DNA of 64,000 nucleotides, from the NCBI RefSeq assembly GCF_034661175.1, contig NZ_CP141058.1, forward strand, positions 2,480,001-2,544,000, given 5' to 3'. Made by a program: the position numbers and the translations under genes. The notes under the pieces are model-generated. The model saw only the letters and a list, made by a program, of their open reading frames with translations, ran no database searches and was not told the origin of the DNA. Source of the stretch: Nocardioides renjunii. GTDB taxonomy: Bacteria > Actinomycetota > Actinomycetes > Propionibacteriales > Nocardioidaceae. Shown piece by piece: positions 25,023 through 32,676 of this stretch; position 1 is the first letter of the stretch; each line of letters opens with the position of its first letter.

Positions 25023-25235
25023 TCACTCGTCCTCGAGGCGGAAGCCGACCTTCATCCCGACCTGGAAGTGCTCGACCACCCCGTCCTTGGCCTGGCCCCG
25101 GATCTGGGTCACCTCGAACCAGTCGATGTGGCGCAGGGTCTTGCCTGCGCGCTCGATGCCGTTGCGGACGGCCTGGTCGATGCCGTCGGGCGAGGTGCCG
25201 ACGATCTCGGTGACGCGGTAAGTGCGGTTGGTCAT
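25023..25235 (-). CDS. dodecin
   Basis: 70 residues, the whole length of a dodecin, the dodecameric flavin-storage and buffering protein. YRVTEIVGTSPDGIDQAVRNGIERAGKTLRHIDWFEVTQIRGQ contains the conserved Trp that stacks on flavin and the QIRG turn. VEHFQVGMKVGFRLED forms the last strand. The ATG at 25235 is preceded by GGAGGA with a 4-nt spacer. It is divergent from the DUF3099 gene across 108 bp. Confidence 0.95.
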   Translation of the reverse strand: MTNRTYRVTEIVGTSPDGIDQAVRNGIERAGKTLRHIDWFEVTQIRGQAKDGVVEHFQVGMKVGFRLEDE

Positions 25236-25343
25236 GGTGTCCTCCTGCTGTCGGATGCGTGCCGGATGTGTGACGGTGCCGGCGGTCCCCCGCGACCGCC
25301 TGGACGGGTGGTCCGTTGAGGGTAGCGACGTAGACTCGGAGAC

Positions 25344-25634
25344 ATGGCCAAGCCCGAAGCCGTACGCATCACGACGGCTCGCAGCAGCGCCGCCGACGAC
25401 ATGCGATCTCGCCAGCGGCGCTACGCCGTGTCCATGACCATCCGACTGGTCTGCTTCATCGCCGCCGTCGCCGTGGGACCCGGCCCGCTGCGCTGGGTGC
25501 TCGTCGCCGCCGCCGTCTTCCTGCCGCTCTTCGCGGTCGTCGCCGCCAACGCCAACGACCAGCGCGACGACGGATTCCGACTGCCGGCCTCCCCCGGGAC
25601 GCACGAACTGACGGCGCGGGACGACGAGGACTGA
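25344..25634 (+). CDS. DUF3099 membrane protein
   Basis: 96 residues. RQRRYAVSMTIRLVCFIAAVAV and LRWVLVAAAVFLPLFAVVAANA form two membrane helices with the charged linker typical of DUF3099, an actinobacterial family of unknown function. TAGACT (25331-25336) ends 7 nt before the ATG, a textbook example of the leaderless layout in this window. The next element on the same strand is the 6C-type RNA. Confidence 0.88.
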   Translation: MAKPEAVRITTARSSAADDMRSRQRRYAVSMTIRLVCFIAAVAVGPGPLRWVLVAAAVFLPLFAVVAANANDQRDDGFRLPASPGTHELTARDDED

Positions 25635-25670
25635 GGAAGAGAAATCGCCTGAATTGGCCCCTCCGGAGGT

Positions 25671-25699
25671 TTGGTTTTCACCCACCGCCGTGGCAGGAT
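25671..25699 (+). promoter_or_regulatory. promoter of the 6C-type RNA
   Basis: TTGGTT (25671-25676), a 17-nt spacer, then CAGGAT (25694-25699). This is a good match to a vegetative actinobacterial promoter and predicts transcription starting near 25706, which is just before the first C-loop hairpin. Confidence 0.6.
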
Positions 25700-25705
25700 C
25701 GCTCA

Positions 25706-25790
25706 CGCGAACGCAGCATCCCCCGTCTGCGCTCGCACTCGAGGTGCCGGACAGCTCCCCCCCGTGGCTGTCCGGCACCTCTACTTTTCT
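25706..25790 (+). ncRNA. 6C-type small RNA (two C-loop hairpins, terminator hairpin at the end)
   Basis: Hairpin 1: CGCAG/CTGCG (25712-25716, 25727-25731) with loop CATCCCCCGT (five C). Hairpin 2: a perfect 15-bp stem GAGGTGCCGGACAGC/GCTGTCCGGCACCTC (25741-25755, 25767-25781) whose loop holds seven C, followed by TACTTTTCT, so it doubles as an intrinsic terminator. Two adjacent hairpins with C-runs in the loops define the 6C RNA motif known from Actinobacteria (B11 in mycobacteria, reported to pair with G-rich ribosome binding sites). The gene has its own promoter. The 5' end is inferred. Confidence 0.75.
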
Positions 25791-25833
25791 CCCCTCCCCT
25801 GCCAGCCGCCCGTCGTCACCCCGGAGGTCCTGC

Positions 25834-26052
25834 GTGGAGCTCGACCGCGACATCTGCTCCGCCAAGGGATGCCAGGCCGACGCCGCGTGGGACCTGCAGT
25901 GGAACAACCCGAAGATCCACACGCCCGAGCGGCGCAAGTCGTGGCTCGCGTGCGACGAGCACCGGTCGTCGCTGTCCGACTTCCTCGGGGCCCGAGGGTT
26001 CCTGAAGGACGTCGTGCCGCACCGGCCCGTCGCCGACGGCACGCCCGGGTAG
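25834..26052 (+). CDS. small Cys-rich protein (putative zinc ribbon), uncharacterised
   Basis: 72 residues from GTG 25834, chosen because GGAGG lies 6 nt upstream and all conserved content starts here. CSAKGCQADAAWDLQWNNPKIHTPERRKSWLACDEHRSSLSDFLGARGFLKDVV has a CxxxxC pair and a later C-x-x-H, enough for one metal site. Similar short actinobacterial proteins are common and uncharacterised, and some are mislabelled acetone carboxylase. It is soluble. It starts 43 bp after the terminator hairpin of the 6C-type RNA, so read-through might supply part of its message. Confidence 0.8.
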   Translation: MELDRDICSAKGCQADAAWDLQWNNPKIHTPERRKSWLACDEHRSSLSDFLGARGFLKDVVPHRPVADGTPG

Positions 26053-26079
26053 ATCCGCCCGCGCGGGGAACTGGGGGCC

Positions 26080-27939
26080 ATGGTGGACAGCGACCTTCGC
26101 AGCACGACCGACGCCTGGGGCGTCCAGCACCGGTGGATCGACGCGGACGACGTGCCGCACCGGGTCTCCGAGGACACGGTCAGGCGCCTGCGCGACGTCA
26201 TCGGCGTGCCGCCCGACGACCTCGAGCAACGCGCTCCGCTCGTCACCAGGCCCGGCCGCGACCTCGGCCTCGGCGCGGCGGTCGTCACGTGCGAGGACGG
26301 CACCCGGTGGGAGCTGGACGGGCCGCTGCCCGACGACATGCCGCTCGGCTACCACCGCGTGCGGGCCGGCGACGGACCCGAGCGGTTGCTCGTCGTGTCC
26401 CCCGGTCGCTGCTGGCTCCCCGACGAGCGGACGTGGGGCTGGGCGGTCCAGCTGTACGGCGCCGGCTCCGCCGCGAGCTGGGGCATCGGCGACCTCGGCG
26501 ACCTGCGGACGCTCCGCGAGTGGACCGAGCGGGAGGGCGGCGGCTTCCTGCTGGTCAACCCGCTCCACGCCGTGGCCCCCACCCTGCCGCTCGAGGCGAG
26601 TCCCTACCTGCCGGCCACCCGGCGCTTCCGCAACCCGGTCTACCTCCGCGTCGCGGAGGTCCCCGGACACTCGGCCGCGGACGTCGACGCCGACGCGGTG
26701 CGTCGTACGGCGCAGTCGGACCTCGTCGACCGCGACGCGACGTGGGAGCTCAAGCGGGCGGCGCTGCACCGCGCTCACCAGCGCAGCGGCGGAGCCGACG
26801 GCGACCCGGCCTTCTCCACCTGGCGCGCGGAGCGGGGTCCGGCCCTCGAGGAGTTCGCGACGTGGTCCGCGCTGGCCGAGGAGCACGGACCCGACTGGCA
26901 CACGTGGCCGGTCGGCCTGCGCCGCCCCGACGGCGAGGACGTCGCCGACTTCCGGCGTACGCACGAGGAGCAGGTGGGCTTCCACGCCTGGCTGCAGTGG
27001 CAGCTCGACGTGCAGCTGCGCGCGGCCACCGGCGACCTGACGGTCATCCAGGACCTGCCCATCGGCGTGTCCGGCGGCGGTGCCGACGCATGGGCCTGGC
27101 AGGAGGGACTCGCGCAGGGCATCACCGTCGGCGCCCCGCCCGACGCGCTCAACACCCTCGGCCAGGACTGGGGATCGCCGCCGATGGTGCCGTGGCGGCT
27201 GCGCCTGGCCGACTACGCGCCGTTCATCCAGTCCGTGCGCAGCACCATCTCGGGCGCCGGCGGCCTGCGCATCGACCACGTGATGGGCCTGTTCCGGCTG
27301 TGGTGGATCCCCGAGGGCGCCGGCGCCACCGAGGGTGCCTACGTCCGCTACCCCAGTGACGACCTGCTCGACATCGTCGCCCTGGAGTCGCACCGGGCCC
27401 GGGCCGTGGTCGTCGGCGAGGACCTCGGCACCGTGGAGCCGCACGTCCCGGAGGCGTTGAGCAGCCGGGGTGTCCTGTCCTACAAGGTGCTGTGGTTCGA
27501 GGAGGACGACCCCGAGAAGTGGCCGGTCGAGGCGCTCGCCACGGTGACCACCCACGACCTCCCGACGGTCGCCGGCCTCTGGACGGGATCCGACGCCGAG
27601 GACCAGATGGCGGCGACCGGGATGCCCGAGGAGGACGTGCGCAGCGGCCGCGAGGACCTGCTCGAGCGGCTGTCGCGCTCGGGGTTGTCGTCGCAGGCCA
27701 CGCCGGCGGAGGCCGTCGACGCCGCCTACCGCGAGCTGTCCCGCGCCCCGTCGCTGCTGCTGTCGCTCTCCCTCGAGGACGCGGTCCTGGAGGAGCGGCG
27801 TCCCAACGTGCCCGGCACGGTGGAGCGGGCGAACTGGAGGCTGCGGCTGCCCGTCGCGGTCGACGAGCTCGGCGACGTGCCGTCGGTGCAGCGGCTCGTC
27901 CGCGTGGTCACGGAGGCGATGTCGGGCGGTCCTGCCTGA
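26080..27939 (+). CDS. malQ: 4-alpha-glucanotransferase (GH77)
   Basis: 619 residues. It disproportionates maltodextrins, moving glucan segments between acceptors. Catalytic blocks: RIDHVMGLFR (nucleophile Asp), VVGEDLGTV (acid/base Glu) and TTHDLPTVAG (transition-state Asp), plus SPYLPATRRFRNPVYL and VIQDLPIGVSGGGADAWAWQ. An N-terminal extra domain of about 110 residues precedes the barrel, as in many actinobacterial MalQ. The ATG is followed immediately by GTG, so the start could be one codon later. It is 27 bp after the small Cys-rich gene. An 11-bp tandem repeat follows its stop, and moaA converges. Confidence 0.95.
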   Translation: MVDSDLRSTTDAWGVQHRWIDADDVPHRVSEDTVRRLRDVIGVPPDDLEQRAPLVTRPGRDLGLGAAVVTCEDGTRWELDGPLPDDMPLGYHRVRAGDGPERLLVVSPGRCWLPDERTWGWAVQLYGAGSAASWGIGDLGDLRTLREWTEREGGGFLLVNPLHAVAPTLPLEASPYLPATRRFRNPVYLRVAEVPGHSAADVDADAVRRTAQSDLVDRDATWELKRAALHRAHQRSGGADGDPAFSTWRAERGPALEEFATWSALAEEHGPDWHTWPVGLRRPDGEDVADFRRTHEEQVGFHAWLQWQLDVQLRAATGDLTVIQDLPIGVSGGGADAWAWQEGLAQGITVGAPPDALNTLGQDWGSPPMVPWRLRLADYAPFIQSVRSTISGAGGLRIDHVMGLFRLWWIPEGAGATEGAYVRYPSDDLLDIVALESHRARAVVVGEDLGTVEPHVPEALSSRGVLSYKVLWFEEDDPEKWPVEALATVTTHDLPTVAGLWTGSDAEDQMAATGMPEEDVRSGREDLLERLSRSGLSSQATPAEAVDAAYRELSRAPSLLLSLSLEDAVLEERRPNVPGTVERANWRLRLPVAVDELGDVPSVQRLVRVVTEAMSGGPA

Positions 27940-27943
27940 GGTC

Positions 27944-27976
27944 GCCCGTCGGTGGCCCGTCGGGGGCCCGTCGGGA
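27944..27976. repeat. tandem 11-bp repeat, three units, after the malQ stop
   Basis: Units GCCCGTCGGTG, GCCCGTCGGGG and GCCCGTCGGGA follow the malQ stop by 4 nt and end 8 nt before the moaA stop. It is the second 11-bp array placed directly 3' of a stop codon in this window, but the unit is unrelated to the one at 6605. Confidence 0.85.
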
Positions 27977-27984
27977 GCCGGGTC

Positions 27985-28974
27985 TCAGCCGCCGATGGCG
28001 GACATCGGGCGGTCGGGCTGGAGGAACGTGACGTCGTCGATGCCGTGACCGGCACGCTTGCCGCGCATGGCGATGACCCACCGCTCGGCGATCTCCTGGT
28101 CGCTCGCGCCCGAGCGCAGCGCCGTACGGAGGTCGGACTCCTCCCGCGCGAACAGGCAGTTGCGGACCTGGCCGTCGGCGGTGAGGCGGACGCGGTCGCA
28201 GTCGCCGCAGAACGGCCGGGTGACCGAGGCGATGATCCCGACCGTGGCCGGTCCACCGTCGACGGTGAACAGCTCGGCCGGCGCGCTGCCGCGCGGCTCG
28301 CCGTGCGGCGTCAGCACGAACTCGCCGGAGAGCGCCTCGAAGATCTCGTCGGCCGTGACCATGGAGGCTCGGCTCCAGTCGTGCTGGGCGTCGAGGGGCA
28401 TCTGCTCGATGAAGCGGAGCTCGTAGCCGTGCACGAGGCTCCACCGCAGCAGCTCGGGGGCCTGGTCGTCGTTGGTGCCGCGCAGCAGCACGGCGTTGAG
28501 CTTGATGGGGCCCAGTCCGGCCGCGCGGGCCGCCTCGAGCCCGGCGATGACGTCGGAGAGCCGGTCGCGGCGCGTGATGGTGGCGAAGGTGTCGGGACGC
28601 ACGGTGTCGATGCTGGCGTTGATCCGGTCGAGCCCGGCGTCGGCCAGCGCCTGGGCCGTACGGGTGAGGCCGAGCGCGTTGGTGGTGAGCGACGTCTCCA
28701 CGCCGAGGGCATGGGTGCGGGCGACGATGTCGACCAGGCCGCGACGCAGCAGGGGCTCGCCGCCGGTGAACCGCACCTCGGCGATCCCGAGGCGCTCGAC
28801 CCCGATCGTGATCAGCCGGACGACCTCGTCATCGGTCAGTGTCTGCTCGGTGGGCAGCCAGTCCAGACCCTCGGCGGGCATGCAGTAGCTGCAGCGCAGG
28901 TTGCACCGGTCGGTGAGCGAGACACGGAGGTCCGTGGCCACGCGGCCGAAGCGGTCCGCCAGAGGTGTCGTCAC
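27985..28974 (-). CDS. moaA: GTP 3',8-cyclase (molybdenum cofactor synthesis)
   Basis: 329 residues. A radical-AdoMet enzyme that turns GTP into 3',8-cH2GTP, the first step to molybdopterin. N-terminal cluster DRCNLRCSYCMP (CxxxCxxC); AdoMet-site FTGGEPLLR; C-terminal cluster CGDCDRVRLTADGQVRNCLF; and the C-terminal Gly-Gly needed for activation (AIGG). A GTG exists at 28980, but TACACT (28987-28982) ends 7 nt before the next GTG (28974) and 1 nt before the first, so 28974 fits a leaderless start better. No other moa gene is in the window. Confidence 0.94.
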   Translation of the reverse strand: MTTPLADRFGRVATDLRVSLTDRCNLRCSYCMPAEGLDWLPTEQTLTDDEVVRLITIGVERLGIAEVRFTGGEPLLRRGLVDIVARTHALGVETSLTTNALGLTRTAQALADAGLDRINASIDTVRPDTFATITRRDRLSDVIAGLEAARAAGLGPIKLNAVLLRGTNDDQAPELLRWSLVHGYELRFIEQMPLDAQHDWSRASMVTADEIFEALSGEFVLTPHGEPRGSAPAELFTVDGGPATVGIIASVTRPFCGDCDRVRLTADGQVRNCLFAREESDLRTALRSGASDQEIAERWVIAMRGKRAGHGIDDVTFLQPDRPMSAIGG

Positions 28975-29034
28975 GTCCACCAGTGTATGCGGGCACCTGT
29001 CGGACGGTCAGGAGCCGCCGGATAACCTCGGCGC

Positions 29035-29874
29035 GTGCACAAGCTGCGGTTCCTGGTCTCGCGCCGCTGGATCGCCTTCGCGCTCGTGGTCGTCTTCCTG
29101 GCGTGGGTCGCGTGGCGCCTCGGTGAGTGGCAGTTCCACCGGCTCGAGGACCGCCGCGAGCGCAACGAGATCATCGAGCGCAACGAGAAGGCCGGCGCCG
29201 ACCCGATCACCGAGGTGATGGCGCCCGGCGAGCCCGTCGACCAGGGCTCGGAGTGGCGCATCGTCGAGGCCACCGGCACCTATGCCGCCGAGGACACCGT
29301 CATCGTGCGCTACCGCACCCGCGACGGCGCCGCCGGCGTGGACGTCGTGGTGCCGCTCGAGCTGACCGACGGCACGAGCGTGCTGGTCGACCGCGGCTGG
29401 TATGCCACCGACAACCGCGGCGTCGCGACCACCGACGTCCCCGCCCCGCCGCCCGGCGAGGTCACCGTGACCGGCTGGGTGCGCCGTGACGCCGAGGGCG
29501 ACAGCACCGCCGTCACCGACCAGTCCACGCGCGCGGTCAGCAGCGAGCGGATCGGCGAGGCCCTCGACCGCGAGGTCGTCAGCGGTTGGCTGGACCTCCG
29601 CTCCGAGTCGCCCGAGCCGGACACCGCGCTGGAGCCGGTGGAGCCGCCCGAGCTCGACGAGGGTCCCCACTTCTTCTACGGCCTGCAGTGGTGGTTCTTC
29701 GGCGCGCTGGCGATCTTCGGCTTCTTCTACCTCATCTACGACGAGTGGCGCGGGGGTCGCGGGCCGTGGGGTCGGGTGGACCGGGAGCGGCCCGGAGCTC
29801 CTCGCGCCGCCGACGACTCAGAGGCTGCGGAGCAGGCCGCCGTCGACGGGAAGCATCACGCCCGTCAGGAATGA
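29035..29874 (+). CDS. SURF1 family cytochrome oxidase biogenesis protein
   Basis: 279 residues with the SURF1 plan: an N-terminal membrane helix (RRWIAFALVVVFLAWVAWRLGEWQFHRLEDRR), a periplasmic domain with TVIVRYRTRDGAAGVDVVVPLELTDGTSVLVDRGWY, and a C-terminal membrane helix (HFFYGLQWWFFGALAIFGFFYLIYDEWR). SURF1 helps insert haem A into cytochrome aa3 oxidase; ctaA and ctaB are about 27-30 kb away in this window. TAACCT (29023-29028) ends 6 nt before the GTG start. The last 57 nt overlap the convergent SDR gene. Confidence 0.92.
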   Translation: MHKLRFLVSRRWIAFALVVVFLAWVAWRLGEWQFHRLEDRRERNEIIERNEKAGADPITEVMAPGEPVDQGSEWRIVEATGTYAAEDTVIVRYRTRDGAAGVDVVVPLELTDGTSVLVDRGWYATDNRGVATTDVPAPPPGEVTVTGWVRRDAEGDSTAVTDQSTRAVSSERIGEALDREVVSGWLDLRSESPEPDTALEPVEPPELDEGPHFFYGLQWWFFGALAIFGFFYLIYDEWRGGRGPWGRVDRERPGAPRAADDSEAAEQAAVDGKHHARQE

Positions 29875-30588
29875 CGCGGCCGGCGAGAGCAGGAACGCGG
29901 CCACGGCGCCGAACTCCTCCGGCTCGCCGTAGCGACCCAGCGGGATGCTCGCCTCGGCCGCCCGCCGCGCCGCCTCCGGGTCGCCGGTCGAGGCGTCGAG
30001 CTCGGCGACCCGCTCGGTCGCGATGCGCCCCGGCAGCAGCCCGTTGACGCGTACGCCGCGCGGGCCGAGCTCGTCGGCAAGGGTCTTGGCGACCATCGCC
30101 AGGCCGGGTCGCAGGCCGTTGGAGATCGCCATCTCGGGCAGCGGCGCGCGGACGCTGGAGGACAGCACCAGGCCCAGCGAGCCGCCCGCGGGCAGCGCGG
30201 CACCGATCTCGCGGGACAGGCGCACGGCTCCGAGGAACACGGACCCGAAGGCCGTGCTCCACTGCTCGTCGGTGATCGCGGTGACCGCCCCCTTCGGCGG
30301 TCCCCCGACGCTGATCAGCGCACCGTCGAGCCGGCCCCAGGCGTCGTCGGCGGCGGCGAGCAGCCGGGCGGGCGTCCCCGGGTCGGCGTTGTCGGCCACC
30401 ACGGCGACGGCGGCCTTGCGACCGGCAGTGTCGTCGAGCGCGGCGACCGCGGCGTCCAGGGACTCCTGCGAGCGGCCGGAGAGCACGACGCGCGCCCCCT
30501 CCGCGACCAACGCGTCGGCGCTCGCACGGCCCAGCCCGCGCGCTCCCCCGGTGACGACGTACACCCGATCGGTCAGCTGCAGGTCCAT
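29818..30588 (-). CDS. SDR family oxidoreductase
   Basis: 256 residues. VYVVTGGARGLGRASADAL is the dinucleotide site. The middle reads ISVGGPPKGAVTAI, and the catalytic region is LVLSSSVRAPLPEMAISNGLRPGLAMVAKTLADELG. The usual Tyr-x-x-x-Lys is absent: where YxxSK is expected the sequence has AISNGLRP. The Ser is present. It may therefore be a non-classical or inactive SDR despite a complete fold with the C-terminal GVMLPVDGGLLRSL. TAGGCT ends 6 nt before the ATG. The 3' end overlaps SURF1. Confidence 0.85.
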   Translation of the reverse strand: MDLQLTDRVYVVTGGARGLGRASADALVAEGARVVLSGRSQESLDAAVAALDDTAGRKAAVAVVADNADPGTPARLLAAADDAWGRLDGALISVGGPPKGAVTAITDEQWSTAFGSVFLGAVRLSREIGAALPAGGSLGLVLSSSVRAPLPEMAISNGLRPGLAMVAKTLADELGPRGVRVNGLLPGRIATERVAELDASTGDPEAARRAAEASIPLGRYGEPEEFGAVAAFLLSPAASFLTGVMLPVDGGLLRSL

Positions 30589-30685
30589 GGCGCGAGCCTA
30601 GCGGGGGCGGGCGTCGGGCCCGTGCTGTCCCGAGCGTCATCCGAGGGCGTACGTATCGGAGCGGGTCCGGATGACGCAGCGGAGG

Positions 30686-32584
30686 TCAGCTGGCGGCGGG
30701 GGTCGCCGGCTGGGGAGCGCTATCGCGGAACTGCGTCGCGTGGAGCGTGGAGTAGAGGCCACCGGCGGCGAGCAGCTCGGCGTGGGTGCCCTGCTGGACG
30801 ACCCGCCCGTCGTCGAGCACGAGGATGAGGTCGGCGTTGCGGACGGTGGACAGTCGGTGCGCGATCACGAGGGAGGTGCGTCCCTCGAGCGCCGCGTCGA
30901 GGGCCTGCTGGACCGCCGCCTCGGACTCGCTGTCGAGGTGGGCCGTCGCCTCGTCGAGGACGACGATCGAGGGCGCCTTGAGGAGCAGGCGCGCGATGGC
31001 GAGGCGCTGGCGCTCACCGCCGCTGAGCCGGTAGCCCCGGTCGCCCACGACCGTGTCGAGGCCGTCGGGCAGCGCTCGCACGAGGTCGGCGATCTGCGCG
31101 GCCTCGAGCGCGGCCCAGATGCCGCGGTCGTCGGCGTCCGGCCGGGCGTAGAGCAGGTTGGCCCGGATGGTGTCGTGGAACATGTGGGCGTCCTGGGTGA
31201 CGTAGCCGACGACGTCCTCCAGCGACTGCAGGGTCACGTCGCGCACGTCGTGCCCGCCGACCCGGACGGCCCCGGACTCGACGTCGTAGAGCCGGGCGAC
31301 GAGGTGGGTGACCGTCGTCTTGCCTGCGCCGGACGGGCCCACGAGGGCGACCATCTGGCCCGGCCGGGCGGTGAACGTGACGTCGTGGAGCACCTGGCCG
31401 CTGTCGCGCGACTCGGTGCGGGCGACCGTCTCGAGGGAGGCGAGGGAGATCTCGTCGGCCCGGGGGTAGGTGAAGGCGACGTGGTCGAACTCGAGCCGGG
31501 ACGCGGTGGGCGGCAGCGCGACGGCGTCGGGCTTCTCCCGGATGAGCGACGGCAGGTCGAGCACCTCGAAGACGCGGTCGAAGCTGACGAGCGCGGTCAT
31601 CACGTCGATCCGCACGTTGGACAGGCCCTGCAGCGGACCGAGGAGGCGGGTGAGCAGGACGCCGAGCGCGACGATCGTGCCCACCGACAGGTCGCCGCGG
31701 ATGGCCAGCCAGCCGCCGATGCCGTAGACGAGCGCCAGGGCCAGCGACGGCACGAGCGTCATGGCTGCGAAGAAGATCCGGGTGAGGAGCGAGATCCGGA
31801 TCCCCAGGTCGCGCACGACCGCGGCCTTGCGGGCGTAGGCGACGTCCTCGACCTCACGGCGGCCGAAGAGCTTGAGGAGCATGGCGCCACCGACGTTGAA
31901 CCGCTCCGTCATCGCGTTGCCGAGGTCGGCGTTGCCGTCCATCTGCTGTCGCGACAGGTCGGCCAGCCGAGCGCCCACCAGGCGCGACGCGAGCAGCAGG
32001 ATCGGGAACAGCGCCAGGCACAGCACGGTCACCGGCCAGCTCAGGAAGAGCATCGTCACGCCGACGACGACCGCAGCGATGATGTTGGAGACGGTGCCCT
32101 GGAGCGTGGAGGTGAAGGCCCGCTGGGCGCCGATCACGTCGTTGTTGAGCCGGCTGACGAGCGCACCGGTCTGGGTGCGTGTGAAGAAGGCAAGCGACTG
32201 GCGCTGGACGTGGGCGAAGACCTGGGTGCGGAGGTCGTAGATCAGCCCCTCGCCGATGCGGCTGGACAGCCAGCCGGTGACCAGCCCGAACGCCGCGTCG
32301 ACCACGGCCACGAGCGCGACGAGGGCCGCGAGCCACACGACGAGGGTCGTGTCGCCGGTGCGGACGCCGTCGTCGATGATCGCCTTCAGCAGCAGCGGGG
32401 GCACGACCACCAGCGCGGCGTCGACGACCGTCACCCCGAGGAACGCCGCGATCAGCCGCCGGTGCGGGCCGGCGAACCCCAGGACCCGGCGCACGGTCCG
32501 GCGCTCGATCTTGTTGTCGACGACGCTCCGGTCGCTGCGCAGGAACCGCCACGGCGGGCCACCTGCCCCTGGCCCCATCGTCAT
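30686..32584 (-). CDS. ABC transporter, fused permease and ATPase (exporter type)
   Basis: 632 residues: a six-helix transmembrane domain (about 30-340) followed by one ATPase with Walker A VGPSGAGKTT, Q-loop YVTQDAHMFHDTIRANLLY, signature LSGGERQR, Walker B IVVLDEAT and H-loop IAHRLS. It works as a homo- or heterodimer to export lipids, drugs or peptides. A short insertion (DEISLASLETVARTESRDSG) precedes the ATPase core. The ATG follows AAAGGAG with a 5-nt spacer; a second ATG is two codons on. No second half-transporter is adjacent, so a homodimer is likely. Confidence 0.92.
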   Translation of the reverse strand: MTMGPGAGGPPWRFLRSDRSVVDNKIERRTVRRVLGFAGPHRRLIAAFLGVTVVDAALVVVPPLLLKAIIDDGVRTGDTTLVVWLAALVALVAVVDAAFGLVTGWLSSRIGEGLIYDLRTQVFAHVQRQSLAFFTRTQTGALVSRLNNDVIGAQRAFTSTLQGTVSNIIAAVVVGVTMLFLSWPVTVLCLALFPILLLASRLVGARLADLSRQQMDGNADLGNAMTERFNVGGAMLLKLFGRREVEDVAYARKAAVVRDLGIRISLLTRIFFAAMTLVPSLALALVYGIGGWLAIRGDLSVGTIVALGVLLTRLLGPLQGLSNVRIDVMTALVSFDRVFEVLDLPSLIREKPDAVALPPTASRLEFDHVAFTYPRADEISLASLETVARTESRDSGQVLHDVTFTARPGQMVALVGPSGAGKTTVTHLVARLYDVESGAVRVGGHDVRDVTLQSLEDVVGYVTQDAHMFHDTIRANLLYARPDADDRGIWAALEAAQIADLVRALPDGLDTVVGDRGYRLSGGERQRLAIARLLLKAPSIVVLDEATAHLDSESEAAVQQALDAALEGRTSLVIAHRLSTVRNADLILVLDDGRVVQQGTHAELLAAGGLYSTLHATQFRDSAPQPATPAAS

Positions 32585-32676
32585 GCGTGCTCCTTTGTCC
32601 CGGTCACCACCTGAACCCGCGGCGCACGATCATTGTTCCTCGGGCCACCGACAACGAGGCGCGTACGCCCCCCGGC

